This document shows, piece after piece, positions 8,612-21,200 of a DNA stretch of 64,000 nt; positions within the stretch are counted from its first letter, which is position 1, and every line of letters starts with the position of its first letter. Position numbers and translations under genes: made by a program. The DNA comes from R-RK-3 sp963834945. GTDB lineage: Bacteria; Pseudomonadota; Alphaproteobacteria; Rhizobiales; Rhodomicrobiaceae. The notes beneath the pieces were generated by a model. It saw nothing but the letters and a program-made list of their open reading frames with translations, had not been told where the DNA came from and did not search any database. Location of the stretch: positions 310,001 to 374,000 of the forward strand of contig CAWIDT010000011.1 in assembly GCA_963834945.1 (NCBI GenBank), written 5' to 3'.

Positions 8612-9139
8612 ATGAGCAATGACAAGCGGGAACCGCGCGACGGGCGTATCGTCTCCTCAAGGCATCTGGCAACCGAAGGCGGCTGGCAGCTTTCGGAATA
8701 TGAATATGGCCTGATCATTGCGTTTCACGGCTTCAGCCGCTGGATGAGCCGATGCATGGCGGCCGCCGGGAACCAGGAGATGAGCCCGCTTGAAATCCTG
8801 GTCCTGCATCATGTCAATCACCGGGACCGGCAGAAGCGCCTCGCCGACATCGCCTTTCTTTTGAACGTCGAAGACGTCCACACCGTGAATTATGCGCTGA
8901 AGAAGCTGGTGAAGGCGAAGCTCATCGCCGGCGAACGGATCGGCAAGGAGATGTTCTACAGCACGACCGAGGCAGGCATAGCCTTGTGCGAAGCCTATAA
9001 GGAGGTGCGCGAGCAATGCCTGGTCGGCAGCCTGAAGCTGATGGATTTCAACCCAGACGAGTTACGCCATATTGCCGGAATGTTGAGAAGCCTCTCCGGT
9101 TTCTACGATCAGGCGTCGCGGTCGGCCGCCTCGATGTAA
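8612..9139 (+). CDS. MarR-type winged-helix transcriptional regulator
   Basis: A 175-residue regulator. The middle of the protein (NQEMSPLEILVLHHVNHRD, LADIAFLLNVEDVHTVNYALKKLVKAKLI, and EMFYSTTEAGIALCEAYKEVRE) has the helix-turn-helix plus wing of the MarR superfamily, and the C-terminal helix resembles a dimer helix. The start has a good ribosome site (AGGAAG, about 4 bp before the ATG). A repeat element lies just upstream. It is transcribed toward the 5-oxoprolinase gene 139 bp downstream, which makes that gene a possible target, but no operator was found. Confidence 0.75.
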   Translation: MSNDKREPRDGRIVSSRHLATEGGWQLSEYEYGLIIAFHGFSRWMSRCMAAAGNQEMSPLEILVLHHVNHRDRQKRLADIAFLLNVEDVHTVNYALKKLVKAKLIAGERIGKEMFYSTTEAGIALCEAYKEVREQCLVGSLKLMDFNPDELRHIAGMLRSLSGFYDQASRSAASM

Positions 9140-9278
9140 GCCTCCGAGTCAGCCAACACCGTTTCCATCGAAACGTTGACATTTTGTTGGCGTTTTGTCA
9201 TCGTTCCTTGCGCTGTGTCCCCTGGGACAACCCCATCGTGACACGCCTTCCCGGCGCGGGCGGCAAGGAGTTTGGACG

Positions 9279-12896
<3,618 letters not shown>

Positions 12897-13025
12897 AACG
12901 CAATCGCCGCGCTGGTCGCAATCCCGTGGCCCGCGAAATATTTTCGCCGGCACCCAAGGAAATTGCGTCCACCCGCGTCTCATGCCTAATGACGGCTTCA
13001 ACCGGGGCGTGATGCTGGTGGGCGG

Positions 13026-13562
13026 ATGAACGATCAGACGCTGGCGCAGAAGGCGGCGGACGGGTGCCGCGTGTCGTTCGCGGCGCTGGTCGAACGCCAT
13101 TACGACCGCATCTATCGCATTGCCTGGCGGGTCTGCGGCTCTCGCGTGCAAGCCGAGGATGTCGCGCAGGATGTCTGCGTGAAGCTGGCGACGGCGATCC
13201 GAAGCTTTCGCGGCGATGCGGCGTTCTCCACCTGGGTTTGGCGCATCACCGTCACCACCGCCACCGACAGGCTGCGCGCGGCGAGCCGGACGACAGCGCT
13301 CGATCCGGCACGCATGATGGCGTTGGTGGACACCGCTTCGGAACGCGCTCCCACGCCGGAAGACGGCGTTATCGGCGCGGAGCTTTGGCAGGCCGTGCGC
13401 GCGCTCCCCGATCAGCAACGCGACGCGGTGCTGCTGGTCTATGGCGAGGATCTGAGCCACGCGGAAGCGGCCGGCATCATGGGCTGCCGGGAGAAAACGG
13501 TGTCCTGGCATCTGCACGAGGCGAAGAAGCGCCTCAAGACCCAATTAAGTCAGGCGGTTTGA
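13026..13562 (+). CDS. ECF-type RNA polymerase sigma factor
   Basis: A 178-residue extracytoplasmic-function sigma factor with region 2 (FAALVERHYDRIYRIAWRVC, AEDVAQDVCVKLA, FSTWVWRITVTTATDRLR) and region 4 (ALPDQQRDAVLLVYGEDLSHAEAAGIMGCREKTVSWHLHEAKKRL, cited by its parts LPDQQRDAVLL and REKTVSWHLHEAKKRL). It is followed 5 bp later by a VWA-domain membrane protein, and the two are presumably one transcription unit in which the second protein senses or restrains the sigma factor. No autoregulated promoter was identified. Confidence 0.92.
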   Translation: MNDQTLAQKAADGCRVSFAALVERHYDRIYRIAWRVCGSRVQAEDVAQDVCVKLATAIRSFRGDAAFSTWVWRITVTTATDRLRAASRTTALDPARMMALVDTASERAPTPEDGVIGAELWQAVRALPDQQRDAVLLVYGEDLSHAEAAGIMGCREKTVSWHLHEAKKRLKTQLSQAV

Positions 13563-13567
13563 AATCT

Positions 13568-15616
13568 ATGACCGAGGACAAGCTGAAATCCCTGAAGGAC
13601 CTTCCCGCCCCGCCGCCCAGGGCCGGCGCAAGGGCTGCCGCGCTCGCCGCGGCCATGTCGGCTTTCGACGGGCTCGCCGGAAATACTGCCGAGACGCCCC
13701 AAGGAAATGGGGGCCCGCCAAGTCCTATGCACGCATCCCAACCCAACAGGAGGCAAACGATGCGTGCGCCTGTGTTCTACAAGATCGCCGCCAGCATTGC
13801 GGCTCTGGCCGTGGCCGTGCCGATAACGCTGGTCTTCGTCAATAGCCAAGACACGGATCATTCTGTGTCATTGCAAAATGAGACACGGAGCCCTCCGGCT
13901 CCTGACGACCTCGACACGCCAAAGGCAAAGGCTGAGCGGTCCGGGAAGGTGCTCGATCAGGTTCAGCAATTGGCGAGCCCTCCGCCCGCGCCATCAAGCC
14001 AAGGCTTTCTGCGCAAGGAATTGCGGAGCGACGATTTGAGCAGGCTGAAGAAGAGTCCCGGCCGGGCCGGGCCGGCGCCGGCGCAGCGGCAGACCGCCAT
14101 CGCGAACGCGTCTAAGGCGGAGCCGCGGCAGGCGCAGCCCTTGGCCGCGTCGCCTGTAACGGCGGACGAAAAATACATCGAGCCCGAGCTGGAGGACAAT
14201 CGCGACCGGTTCGAGGTCACGCCGTCAAACGCGGTCAAGCAGGTGGCCGCCGATCCCGTGTCAACCTTCTCCATCGATGTGGACACGGCCTCCTACGCCT
14301 TCGTGCGGCGCGCGCTGAATGCCGGACAGCTTCCCCCGAAAGACGCGGTGCGCGTCGAGGAATTGATCAATTATTTCCCGTATGCCTATCCGCGCCCGGA
14401 AACGGCTGACATTCCCTTCCAGCCGACGGTCACGGTGGTTCCGGCGCCTTGGAAGCCCTCTGACAAGCTGATCCATATCGGCATCAAGGGCTATGACCTC
14501 GCCGCTTCCGAAAGGCCGCGCGCCAATCTGGTGTTCCTCATCGACATTTCCGGATCGATGGCGACCCTGGACCGGCTGCCGCTGCTGAAGAACGCCTTCC
14601 GCCTGCTGGTCGAGGAGCTGAAGCCGGACGATACGGTGGGGATCGTCACCTATGCGTCCGGCTCCGGCGTCGCGCTTGAGCCGACCCAGGTCGCGCAGAA
14701 GGAAAAGATCCTGGCCGCCATCGACGCTCTGGGCGCGGGCGGCTCCACGGCTGGTGCGCAGGGCATCGCCGACGCTTATCGTCTCGCCGAGGCGCATTTC
14801 GACAAGGGCGGCGTCAACCGGATCATCCTGGCGACCGACGGCGATTTCAATGTCGGTATCTCCGACCAGGACGAGTTGAAAGGCTTCATCGAGCGCAAGC
14901 GCCAGGCGGGCATCTTCCTTTCCGTGCTGGGCGTGGGGCACGGCAATTACAACGACGCGCTGATGCAGGTTCTGGCCCAGAACGGCAATGGCACGGCGGC
15001 CTATATCGATACGCTGAACGAAGCGCGCAAGGTGCTGGTCGAGGAAGCATCCTCGACGCTGTTCACCATCGCCAAGGATGTGAAGATCCAGGTGGAGTTC
15101 AATCCCGCGCAGGTCTCGGAATACCGGCTGATCGGCTATGAGACGCGGGCGCTGCGACGCGAGGATTTCAACAACGACAAGGTGGACGCGGGCGATATCG
15201 GCTCCGGGCACACGGTCACCGCGATTTATGAGGTGACGCCGGTCAATGCGCCCAAGCTGGCCGATGATCTGCGCTATCGGAAATCCGGCGCGGATACAGC
15301 GGCTCCCGCCCCGGACGGCGAGCTCGGCTTCCTCAAGCTGCGCTACAAGCTGCCCGCCGAGGACGCCTCCAAGCTCATCAGCGTGCCGATCACGCCGGCA
15401 TTGGAAAAGCCGGAGTTGGCGGCCGCGCCGGACGATGTTCGCTTCTCGGTGGCGGTTGCCGCTTTCGGCCAGCTCCTGCGCGGTTCGCCTTATCTCCAGA
15501 ATTACGGCTATGACGAGGTGCTGGCCCTGGCGCAAACGGCGCGCGGCACGGACCCCTACGGCTACCGCGCCGAATTTCTGAACCTCGTGCGCCTCGCCAA
15601 ATCCGCCAGGCCCTGA
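13568..15616 (+). CDS. Membrane-anchored von Willebrand factor A (YfbK-like) protein
   Basis: A 682-residue protein. Residues 1-70 are cytoplasmic and Pro/Ala rich, about 71-91 form one transmembrane helix (IAASIAALAVAVPITLVFV), and the rest is periplasmic. After a low-complexity linker comes the YfbK-type N-domain (FSIDVDTASYAFVRRALNAG, ELINYFPYAYPRP) and a VWA domain whose metal site reads LVFLIDISGSMA (Asp326, Ser328, Ser330). The C-terminal part (FLKLRYKLP, FSVAVAAFGQLLRGS) is the conserved DUF3520-like region. The ATG at 13568 lies 5 bp after the sigma-factor stop. The position fits a membrane sensor or anti-sigma partner; that role is inference. Confidence 0.85.
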   Translation: MTEDKLKSLKDLPAPPPRAGARAAALAAAMSAFDGLAGNTAETPQGNGGPPSPMHASQPNRRQTMRAPVFYKIAASIAALAVAVPITLVFVNSQDTDHSVSLQNETRSPPAPDDLDTPKAKAERSGKVLDQVQQLASPPPAPSSQGFLRKELRSDDLSRLKKSPGRAGPAPAQRQTAIANASKAEPRQAQPLAASPVTADEKYIEPELEDNRDRFEVTPSNAVKQVAADPVSTFSIDVDTASYAFVRRALNAGQLPPKDAVRVEELINYFPYAYPRPETADIPFQPTVTVVPAPWKPSDKLIHIGIKGYDLAASERPRANLVFLIDISGSMATLDRLPLLKNAFRLLVEELKPDDTVGIVTYASGSGVALEPTQVAQKEKILAAIDALGAGGSTAGAQGIADAYRLAEAHFDKGGVNRIILATDGDFNVGISDQDELKGFIERKRQAGIFLSVLGVGHGNYNDALMQVLAQNGNGTAAYIDTLNEARKVLVEEASSTLFTIAKDVKIQVEFNPAQVSEYRLIGYETRALRREDFNNDKVDAGDIGSGHTVTAIYEVTPVNAPKLADDLRYRKSGADTAAPAPDGELGFLKLRYKLPAEDASKLISVPITPALEKPELAAAPDDVRFSVAVAAFGQLLRGSPYLQNYGYDEVLALAQTARGTDPYGYRAEFLNLVRLAKSARP

Positions 15617-15743
15617 TCACGAAAGCTATGTTCCACCGCCCCGGTTCGACGGCCGACGCCACCTGCCAGCCGCAGAGGGCGATCAGAAAAAGTGGATACC
15701 GTTTTCCGAAATCGTCCAGCTAGCGAACCGTGCCAAGAAAGAC

Positions 15744-15849
15744 GCTAGAGCCTTTTCCGCTCCGATTGAATCGGAGCGCGGCTCTAATTCTTTGTTTTGT
15801 CGCATTTTCTCGACGCAAACCGGCGTCCACTTTGCTGGAAAATGCTCTA
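15744..15849. repeat. Mosaic palindromic intergenic repeat, copy C
   Basis: A nested inverted repeat: outer arms TAGAGCC (15746-15752) and GGCTCTA (15780-15786) enclose a near-perfect palindrome with 10-bp arms (15758-15767 and 15769-15778). It is followed by AAACCGGCGTCCACTTTGC and a terminal GCTCTA. The block order resembles copies A and B. The terminal CTCTA supplies the TAG stop codon of sctQ read on the minus strand. The hairpin could also end transcription from both the VWA gene and the sct operon. The rest of 15617-15846 holds no gene. Confidence 0.65.
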
Positions 15850-16932
15850 AATCCGTGTTACGCGAATGCCGACGGCGTCGCCGACTTGGGTGACCTGCCC
15901 GCGGCCGATCCGCACCCCGCCTGCGACGATGTCAAGGCCGTCCTCCAAGGGACGCGCCAGCGCCATCATGGCACCGGACTTGAGCTCCGCGACCTTGGTC
16001 CGGTCGACCTCCAGCCGTCCCAGCTCGAAAAATAGCCGAACCGGCACCTCGCTTGCGGTTCCCTCGCCCATGCCGCCGGCATCGCGGCTGGTGCGATCGA
16101 GCATCCACTCCCAGCCGGACCCGCGCGCGAGGCGCGGCTTGCCGCCGAAGCGATAGCCGGTCCGCAACAGCTCAACCGGCGCAACCAGATGTTCGCCGAA
16201 TACGGCAACCGCCGTTCCCGGCTGCTTGCAGGATTGATCGGCCAGGATGATGTCGCCCGGCGAAAGGCGGTGCAACTCGGCCAGGGTCAGCTCTACAAAC
16301 GCCCAGCGCAGGTGGACGGGTACAGGAATGTCCATATGATGAGGCACGGGTTTGGATATCCGGTCGAGATGGCGCGACAGCGCCAGCAGATGATGGGGCT
16401 CAAGCCGAAGTTGGCACCAGAACGTACCGGCGCTTTGAAGCTGGAGAGCGACGGGGACGAATGCTTCGCGCCCGCCGTCCCGTTGGCCGGAGCCTTTGGC
16501 GACGGACTTGAATGCGATGGTCCAGCCGAGAGCCGCCTCGATGTCCTGCAGGGCGTCCCGCAGGGCGAATTCCATGACCAGGGCGGCATGATCGAGACGA
16601 AGCGTGGTCGCGGCGACAGCGGGGTCGGCGTAGCGGCAGACAAGATCGACCAGGCTGTGCGGCAGCACCAGTTCCGCGGCCGTTCCGTCGATGCGGATTG
16701 TCGCACACCACGGCGCGGCAATCTCGGCTGCCTCAAGCGGCCGGGCCGTCTGGAGGCGCACGGCCCGTCCGGCAAACCGCATCTCCGGCAGCGACCGGCG
16801 TGCGAAAAACGCGCTCAGCGCGTCCGCCATCTTTGGCTTGACCTCCGTCAGCCTGAGGGGCCGCCAGTCCTTGTCGCTGCTATGATGAGTGTTGATCGGC
16901 ACATCTTCTCCGGCCTTTACGCGTTCAAGCAT
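15847..16932 (-). CDS. sctQ: Type III secretion C-ring protein SctQ
   Basis: A 361-residue protein whose last 70 residues form a SpoA (FliN/YscQ C-terminal) domain: EVPVRLFFELGRLEVD and GQVTQVGDAVGIRVTRI are typical. SctQ builds the cytoplasmic sorting platform under the export apparatus. The N-terminal 290 residues are divergent, as usual in the family. ATG 16932 is set by a strong AAGGAG six bases upstream and overlaps the sctO stop by 8 bp; a longer in-frame reading to 16998 is rejected. It is the last gene of the sctJKLNOQ operon. In rhizobia rhcR-S-T-U follow here; they are absent, and a palindromic repeat sits at the stop codon. Confidence 0.88.
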   Translation of the reverse strand: MLERVKAGEDVPINTHHSSDKDWRPLRLTEVKPKMADALSAFFARRSLPEMRFAGRAVRLQTARPLEAAEIAAPWCATIRIDGTAAELVLPHSLVDLVCRYADPAVAATTLRLDHAALVMEFALRDALQDIEAALGWTIAFKSVAKGSGQRDGGREAFVPVALQLQSAGTFWCQLRLEPHHLLALSRHLDRISKPVPHHMDIPVPVHLRWAFVELTLAELHRLSPGDIILADQSCKQPGTAVAVFGEHLVAPVELLRTGYRFGGKPRLARGSGWEWMLDRTSRDAGGMGEGTASEVPVRLFFELGRLEVDRTKVAELKSGAMMALARPLEDGLDIVAGGVRIGRGQVTQVGDAVGIRVTRI

Positions 16933-17440
16933 CCTCACTCCTTGGTCCGGCCGGCGGATGCAGCAGCTGCCGTGAGCCGCGCCCATGCAGTTCATCATCG
17001 CTCGCTTCAGCGAAAACCAGGCGCCTGCGAGCCGCTTTCATGGTCCGCTGCTGCACGATTTCGGCAAGCTTTTCCGCCTCTCGGTGAAGACGGCGGAATT
17101 CGGTCCGGGCGCCGTCCAGCTCGCCTCGCCGGGCGTCGCGCTGGCCTGCGGCTTCTTGCTCCGCCGCCTGCAGCGTGCGGTGCTCGTCCGAGGCAGCATC
17201 CAGGCTCGACTGCAAGTTGAGAATGTCCGGGCGGCGCAGTGCCTTACCGACCAGCGCGCCGAGCGCCTCGCGCTCACGTCTCAGGGCATCGCTGGCGTGA
17301 TCGGTGACAGCAGCGCTTGCCTCGGCGACCGCGCGATCGGCGCGCAACAGAGCGCCGTGGCGCGCGGTCAAGTCCTTCAGCGCCTTCTCCTCGCGCTGCT
17401 TTCGGATCCAATGCAGACGGGCGAGGTCGTCCTTTTTCAT
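16925..17440 (-). CDS. sctO: Type III secretion stalk protein SctO (YscO-like)
   Basis: A 171-residue, highly charged protein, almost wholly alpha-helical with two long coiled-coil arms (residues about 10-55 and 65-140). This matches SctO/YscO/FliJ proteins, which act as the central stalk of the SctN ATPase ring. Primary sequence in this family is weakly conserved, so the call rests on size, helix content and position between sctN and sctQ. Its ATG overlaps the sctN stop by four bases. Confidence 0.72.
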   Translation of the reverse strand: MKKDDLARLHWIRKQREEKALKDLTARHGALLRADRAVAEASAAVTDHASDALRREREALGALVGKALRRPDILNLQSSLDAASDEHRTLQAAEQEAAGQRDARRGELDGARTEFRRLHREAEKLAEIVQQRTMKAARRRLVFAEASDDELHGRGSRQLLHPPAGPRSEDA

Positions 17441-18783
17441 CCGGCGATCTCCCGCAAATGGCGCCGAACCTCGTCCATGCCAAAGCGCTCGCCGGTGGAC
17501 TGCCGCAGGAATGCGTTGATGCGGTCGATCTTGCCGACGGCCTCATCGGCGACCTTGTCGCTGCCGCGCTCATATTCGCCGACACGCACCAGCAGCTCTA
17601 CCTCATTGTAGCGGGCGATCAGCTCGCGCACCCGCGCGGCGTCCGCCCTGTGCTGCGGCGCGATCACGACATCCATCAGCCGCGATCGGCTGCGCAGCAC
17701 ATCGACGGCGGGGAAGTGATTGCGCTGGGCGAGTTCGGGCGACAGCATGACGTGCCCGTCGAGGATCGCCTGCACCTCCTCGGCCACCGGATCGAGCGTT
17801 CCGTCGCCCTCAATGAGCACGGCGTAAATGCCGGTGATCGACCCCTGAGGCGCGGGGCCTGACCGCTCGAGCAGGCGCGGCAAAGCGGCAAACAGCGACG
17901 GAGGAAAGCCGCGCCGGGTCGGCGGCTCCCCGGCCGCAAGGCCGATTTCGCGCTGCGCACGGGCGAAACGGGTGACGCTGTCCATCAGCAGCAGAACATG
18001 ATTGCCCTGGTCGCGGAAATATTCGGCGATGGTGGTCGCGGTGTAGGCCGCCTTGACGCGCTCCATCGCCGGACGGTCGGAGGTCGCGACGACCAGTACC
18101 GATTTGGCCCGCGCCCGTGCATCGAGCTGCCGGTCGAGGAATTCGCGCACCTCGCGGCCCCGTTCGCCGACCAGCGCCACCACCACCACGTCGGCGTCGG
18201 TGTTGCGGGCGATCTCGGCCAGGATGGTGGATTTGCCGACACCCGGCTCGCCGAAAATGCCGATGCGCTGGCCCCGGCCGCATGTCAGAAATCCGTCGAT
18301 CGCGCGAATGCCGAGCTGGATCGGGTCGGTGATCAGCGCCCGGCTGAGCGGCTGCGGCGGCGGCGCGCTGACCGGATAGCTGCCGACAATGTCCTGCGGC
18401 GGCCAGGGCAGCGCATCCAAGGGTTCGCCGAAAGCGCTGATCGTGCGGCCGAGCAGCCCCGGACCGACCGGAACGCGAAGCTCGTCTCCCGTGGGCACGA
18501 CCTCGGTCAATCCCGAAAGGCCGGCAAGCTCGCCGATGGGCGTCAGCACCGCCAGCCCGTCCGTAAGGCCGACAACCTCCGCCATGACGCGCCGGCCGTT
18601 GGACCGGTCGGTGAGATAGCACAGCTCGCCAACCCGCACGTCCGAGAGCGTGGCGTGCACCACGACGCCGAGCATGCGGCGGATGCGTCCCTTGACCCGG
18701 CGCGGGGTTAAATCCCGCACTGCCCCTTGCAAGCGGTCCATAATTGGGTCGACGTCGCCGTCAGCCTCTCCAAGCACCGTCAT
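17437..18783 (-). CDS. sctN: Type III secretion ATPase SctN
   Basis: A 448-residue F1-beta-like ATPase that unfolds and releases effector-chaperone complexes at the export gate. Walker A is GEPGVGKST (residues 178-186), Walker B ends in HVLLLMDSVTRFARAQREIG (residues 262-281), and the arginine-rich loop GEPPTRRGFPPSLFA is intact. The N-terminal domain (GELCYL, GLAVLTPIGELAGL) is of the SctN/FliI type. Features are closest to non-flagellar SctN given the neighbours sctL, sctK, sctJ. Start overlaps sctL's end by 4 bp. Confidence 0.95.
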   Translation of the reverse strand: MTVLGEADGDVDPIMDRLQGAVRDLTPRRVKGRIRRMLGVVVHATLSDVRVGELCYLTDRSNGRRVMAEVVGLTDGLAVLTPIGELAGLSGLTEVVPTGDELRVPVGPGLLGRTISAFGEPLDALPWPPQDIVGSYPVSAPPPQPLSRALITDPIQLGIRAIDGFLTCGRGQRIGIFGEPGVGKSTILAEIARNTDADVVVVALVGERGREVREFLDRQLDARARAKSVLVVATSDRPAMERVKAAYTATTIAEYFRDQGNHVLLLMDSVTRFARAQREIGLAAGEPPTRRGFPPSLFAALPRLLERSGPAPQGSITGIYAVLIEGDGTLDPVAEEVQAILDGHVMLSPELAQRNHFPAVDVLRSRSRLMDVVIAPQHRADAARVRELIARYNEVELLVRVGEYERGSDKVADEAVGKIDRINAFLRQSTGERFGMDEVRRHLREIAG

Positions 18784-19376
18784 TGCGGCATTCCCGAAGC
18801 GGGCAGACCCATCGCCTTCGCTATCGCGGCGAGCTGGCTGTCGATGGTCGCGTCGACCACCGCAAACTCAGTGGACAATACGCACGCCCCCTCGCCGATC
18901 TCAGGGTCGGTTTCGATCATGACCGCCGGCCCTTCCTCGCCCGCCACACCGACGAGGCGGGCGATCGCGCGCCGGACATGGGTTTCGGCCGATGGGTGGA
19001 CCTTGACGGTCACGGATTTCGCCTCGCGGAAGTCGGCCAATGCGCTGCGCGTGGCACGCGCTACTAGTTCCCGGTCGTCGAAATCGCTGAGAATTCGCCG
19101 GACGATGTCGAAAGCGAGCTGCGCGACCTGCTTGTCGAGCGAGGCCAGATATTTTTGCACTTTGGCGCTGGTTTCGGCCACGAGCCGGCTCGCTTCCTGG
19201 CTACCGGCGGCCCGTCCTTCCGCATGGGCCTTGGCTCGTTCGGCGGCTTGCAAGGTCCTGACCTCGGCCAGAAAGCGGAAGCCGTCGCGCCACGCGCTTT
19301 CTTCGGCGGCGGGGATGATTTTCATGCCCGGCGCCTTGGGAAGATCGTCGAATGCGGCCGCTCCATCCTCCGACAT
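18780..19376 (-). CDS. sctL: Type III secretion stator SctL (NolV/FliH-like)
   Basis: A 198-residue cytoplasmic protein of the SctL/HrpE/YscL family that tethers the ATPase to the sorting platform. After a short N-terminus it has a helical stretch (EVRTLQAAERAKAHAEGRA, residues about 38-60) and a C-terminal domain beginning QVAQLAFDIVRRILSDFDD, with VTVKVHPSAETHVRRAI and GACVLSTEFAVVDATIDSQL, which match the FliH/SctL C-domain. It starts 7 bp after sctK ends and overlaps sctN. Confidence 0.85.
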   Translation of the reverse strand: MSEDGAAAFDDLPKAPGMKIIPAAEESAWRDGFRFLAEVRTLQAAERAKAHAEGRAAGSQEASRLVAETSAKVQKYLASLDKQVAQLAFDIVRRILSDFDDRELVARATRSALADFREAKSVTVKVHPSAETHVRRAIARLVGVAGEEGPAVMIETDPEIGEGACVLSTEFAVVDATIDSQLAAIAKAMGLPASGMPQ

Positions 19377-19383
19377 CGCAGCC

Positions 19384-19998
19384 TCATCGTTGCGCGGCGC
19401 GGCGGATGATGGCCGGACCGGAGTTCACGAACGGCTCGGGGGGCGGTGCATCCAGCCCCTCGATCGCCGGCAGTTTCAGGCGTGCCCTCGCGCCGATCGC
19501 CGGATGGGTTGCATCGCACCAGGCCGCGAAGCAGCGCCAGCCGTCGGCGGTCATCCGCTCGGGCAGGGTATCGAATGGTGCGAGCGGCCGCTCCGGTCCG
19601 GCCAGATCTCGATGCTTGACTGCGAAACTGCAAAGCGGCTCGCCGATAGCGGATTGGAGAGCGCTGACGTCGGGAGCAAGGACGGTGTTTGCGATCGAGG
19701 CCGACCAGAAAATCACCCCGGCTCGCGCCAGGATTTCGGACAGGCTTTGCTCCGGCGCCACGGCGACCGCCCGATCGGCCGCGTCGCATTCCTCTTCGGC
19801 GGCGGGTGGAGGCAGCTGGTAGTGCGAAGCGATCAGCCCGGAAAGCCTGTCGGTGAGGCGCGGCGCGGCGAGCATACGTCCACACAGGCCGGCCGGCAAC
19901 GCGCCGCCGAAACAGGGGGCGAGCCGTTCCGCGTCAACATAGTGCACCGGCTCGTTCATAAAGGCGCGCCAGGCGGCATCGGACTCCGTTGCGTTCAT
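19384..19998 (-). CDS. sctK: Type III secretion protein SctK (NolU-like)
   Basis: A 204-residue soluble protein in the position of nolU/sctK between sctJ and sctL. Features such as a Trp/Phe-rich N-terminus (AAWRAFMNEPVHYVDAERLA) and the C-terminal stretch RARLKLPAIEGLDAP resemble SctK proteins, which link the sorting platform pods to the inner ring. Conservation is weak, so context carries much of the call. ATG 19998 overlaps the sctJ stop by four bases (ATGA); the upstream in-frame extension lies within sctJ. Confidence 0.65.
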   Translation of the reverse strand: MNATESDAAWRAFMNEPVHYVDAERLAPCFGGALPAGLCGRMLAAPRLTDRLSGLIASHYQLPPPAAEEECDAADRAVAVAPEQSLSEILARAGVIFWSASIANTVLAPDVSALQSAIGEPLCSFAVKHRDLAGPERPLAPFDTLPERMTADGWRCFAAWCDATHPAIGARARLKLPAIEGLDAPPPEPFVNSGPAIIRRAAQR

Positions 19999-20837
19999 GA
20001 TGCCTCGGCGCGGCCGTCGGACGGCAAAGCGTAGATGCGCTGGCGGCGGCTCCAAAGGTACAGAGCCGCGCCGCCGCACACGGCGGCGAGCAGCCCGAGC
20101 AATCCGTAGAAGATCCATTCGGCCTGCGCCACACTGCCTCGAAGCATCCACAAGCCGAGGAAAGAGTCCATTTCCGGCTCGGCGCTGGCGGCAGCGTCGC
20201 GGTCGTGCACCGTGACGGGAACCAGCACCACCGAAACCTTGTCATACGACAGCCCGGCGACGCCATTGGCGATCAGCATTTTCACTTGCGGCACCAGGTC
20301 GTTCAGCGGCGCCGTCGAAACGTAGCGGATGAACACTGAGGCGGAGGACGGAATCAGCTGCTGGCGCAGCGGGTCGTTCTCGGGCAGCACCAGATGGACG
20401 CGCGACGACAAGACGCCGTCGATGTCGGAGACGGTGCGTGCCAGTTCCTGGCTGAGCGCGTAGATCATCTGCGCCCGCTCCTGCACGGGCGACGCGACGA
20501 TGCCCTCATTCTTGAATACATCGCCCAGGCTGGCGAAGTCCTGCTTCGGCAAGCCATTGTCATTGAGGATGGCGACCGCCTCGGCAAAACGGCTTTGGTC
20601 GATATTGACGGCATATCGCCCATTCTTGGCGACAGAGCGCTGCGCGGCGATACCGTGCCTGAACAGCGTTGCGATGATGTCGTTGGCCTGCCTCTGGTCC
20701 AGGTTGGCATAAAGCTCGACCGAGCAAGCAGCCAGACTCAGCGCACAAATCAAGACAGCGGCAATACGAGCCAATTTTCCGGCGCTTCGTCGCAAGCCTT
20801 CCGGACTACGCAGCTCCATACCCTTAACTGAATGCAC
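19995..20837 (-). CDS. sctJ: Type III secretion inner-ring lipoprotein SctJ (NolT/RhcJ-like)
   Basis: A 280-residue lipoprotein forming the periplasmic face of the inner-membrane ring. A signal peptide ends in the lipobox SLAAC, followed by VELYANLDQRQANDIIATLF, the classic YscJ/FliF ring-building motif start. ASVFIRYVSTAPLNDLVPQV and LIANGVAGLSYDKVSVVLVP complete the second domain. A C-terminal transmembrane helix (WIFYGLLGLLAAVCGGAALYLW, about residues 236-257) is followed by a basic tail. The start is GTG 20837 with AGAGG about 8 bp upstream; ATG 20819 is the alternative. It heads the minus-strand operon. Confidence 0.95.
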   Translation of the reverse strand: MHSVKGMELRSPEGLRRSAGKLARIAAVLICALSLAACSVELYANLDQRQANDIIATLFRHGIAAQRSVAKNGRYAVNIDQSRFAEAVAILNDNGLPKQDFASLGDVFKNEGIVASPVQERAQMIYALSQELARTVSDIDGVLSSRVHLVLPENDPLRQQLIPSSASVFIRYVSTAPLNDLVPQVKMLIANGVAGLSYDKVSVVLVPVTVHDRDAAASAEPEMDSFLGLWMLRGSVAQAEWIFYGLLGLLAAVCGGAALYLWSRRQRIYALPSDGRAEAS

Positions 20838-21200
20838 GATTAAGCCTCTACTTTCGTCCGCGGAAGTATTTCATCTTGAAATACTATGCAATCCGCCTCG
20901 CATCATAGCAATCCGGACGTTTTGCGATTTTGACATTTGAATTTTGGCAGAATCATGGCCATAAATTTGGGAATATTTACATCGTTCCTAAAAAAAGCGC
21001 CGGAAATCCGACACCTAATCACAGCCACTATTCGACATCGTGACGCCACGCCTGCCCAACATTCGCCATTGACTTCCGCTTAGTGGGCTTTTAGCAGTGG
21101 TAGAAGCTCAAATCGGTCGTATACTGGTAGGTGACGGTTGAGTCTTGCGGAATTACAGCCCGTTGCCACGCGTTACCGGGGCAGCCCTGCGGGAAGCCTA
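20838..21200. promoter_or_regulatory. Divergent regulatory region between the two sct operons
   Basis: This 363-bp AT-rich region separates the divergently transcribed sct operons. It contains two direct copies of GCAATCCG (20888-20895 and 20908-20915), 20 bp apart, on the sctJ side, and a TTGACT hexamer (21069-21074) and TATACT (about 21119-21124) on the plus-strand side. I see no match to the rhizobial tts box. A short in-frame extension of the TPR gene from a TTG at 21138 is not supported by a ribosome site. Confidence 0.4.

Noticed and set aside
14261..15535. 424-residue minus-strand reading frame
   Set aside because: It is antisense to the VWA gene, which has clear domain motifs; the composition is that of a shadow frame.
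15847..20837. Flagellar export genes (fliN, fliJ, fliI, fliH)
   Set aside because: The presence of SctJ as a lipoprotein with one C-terminal helix, an SctK-like gene and a linked secretin, and the absence of other flagellar genes, point to a non-flagellar system.
20838..21137. Rhizobial tts box (TtsI-binding site) upstream of the sct operons
   Set aside because: I could not find the conserved inverted pattern on either strand of this region.
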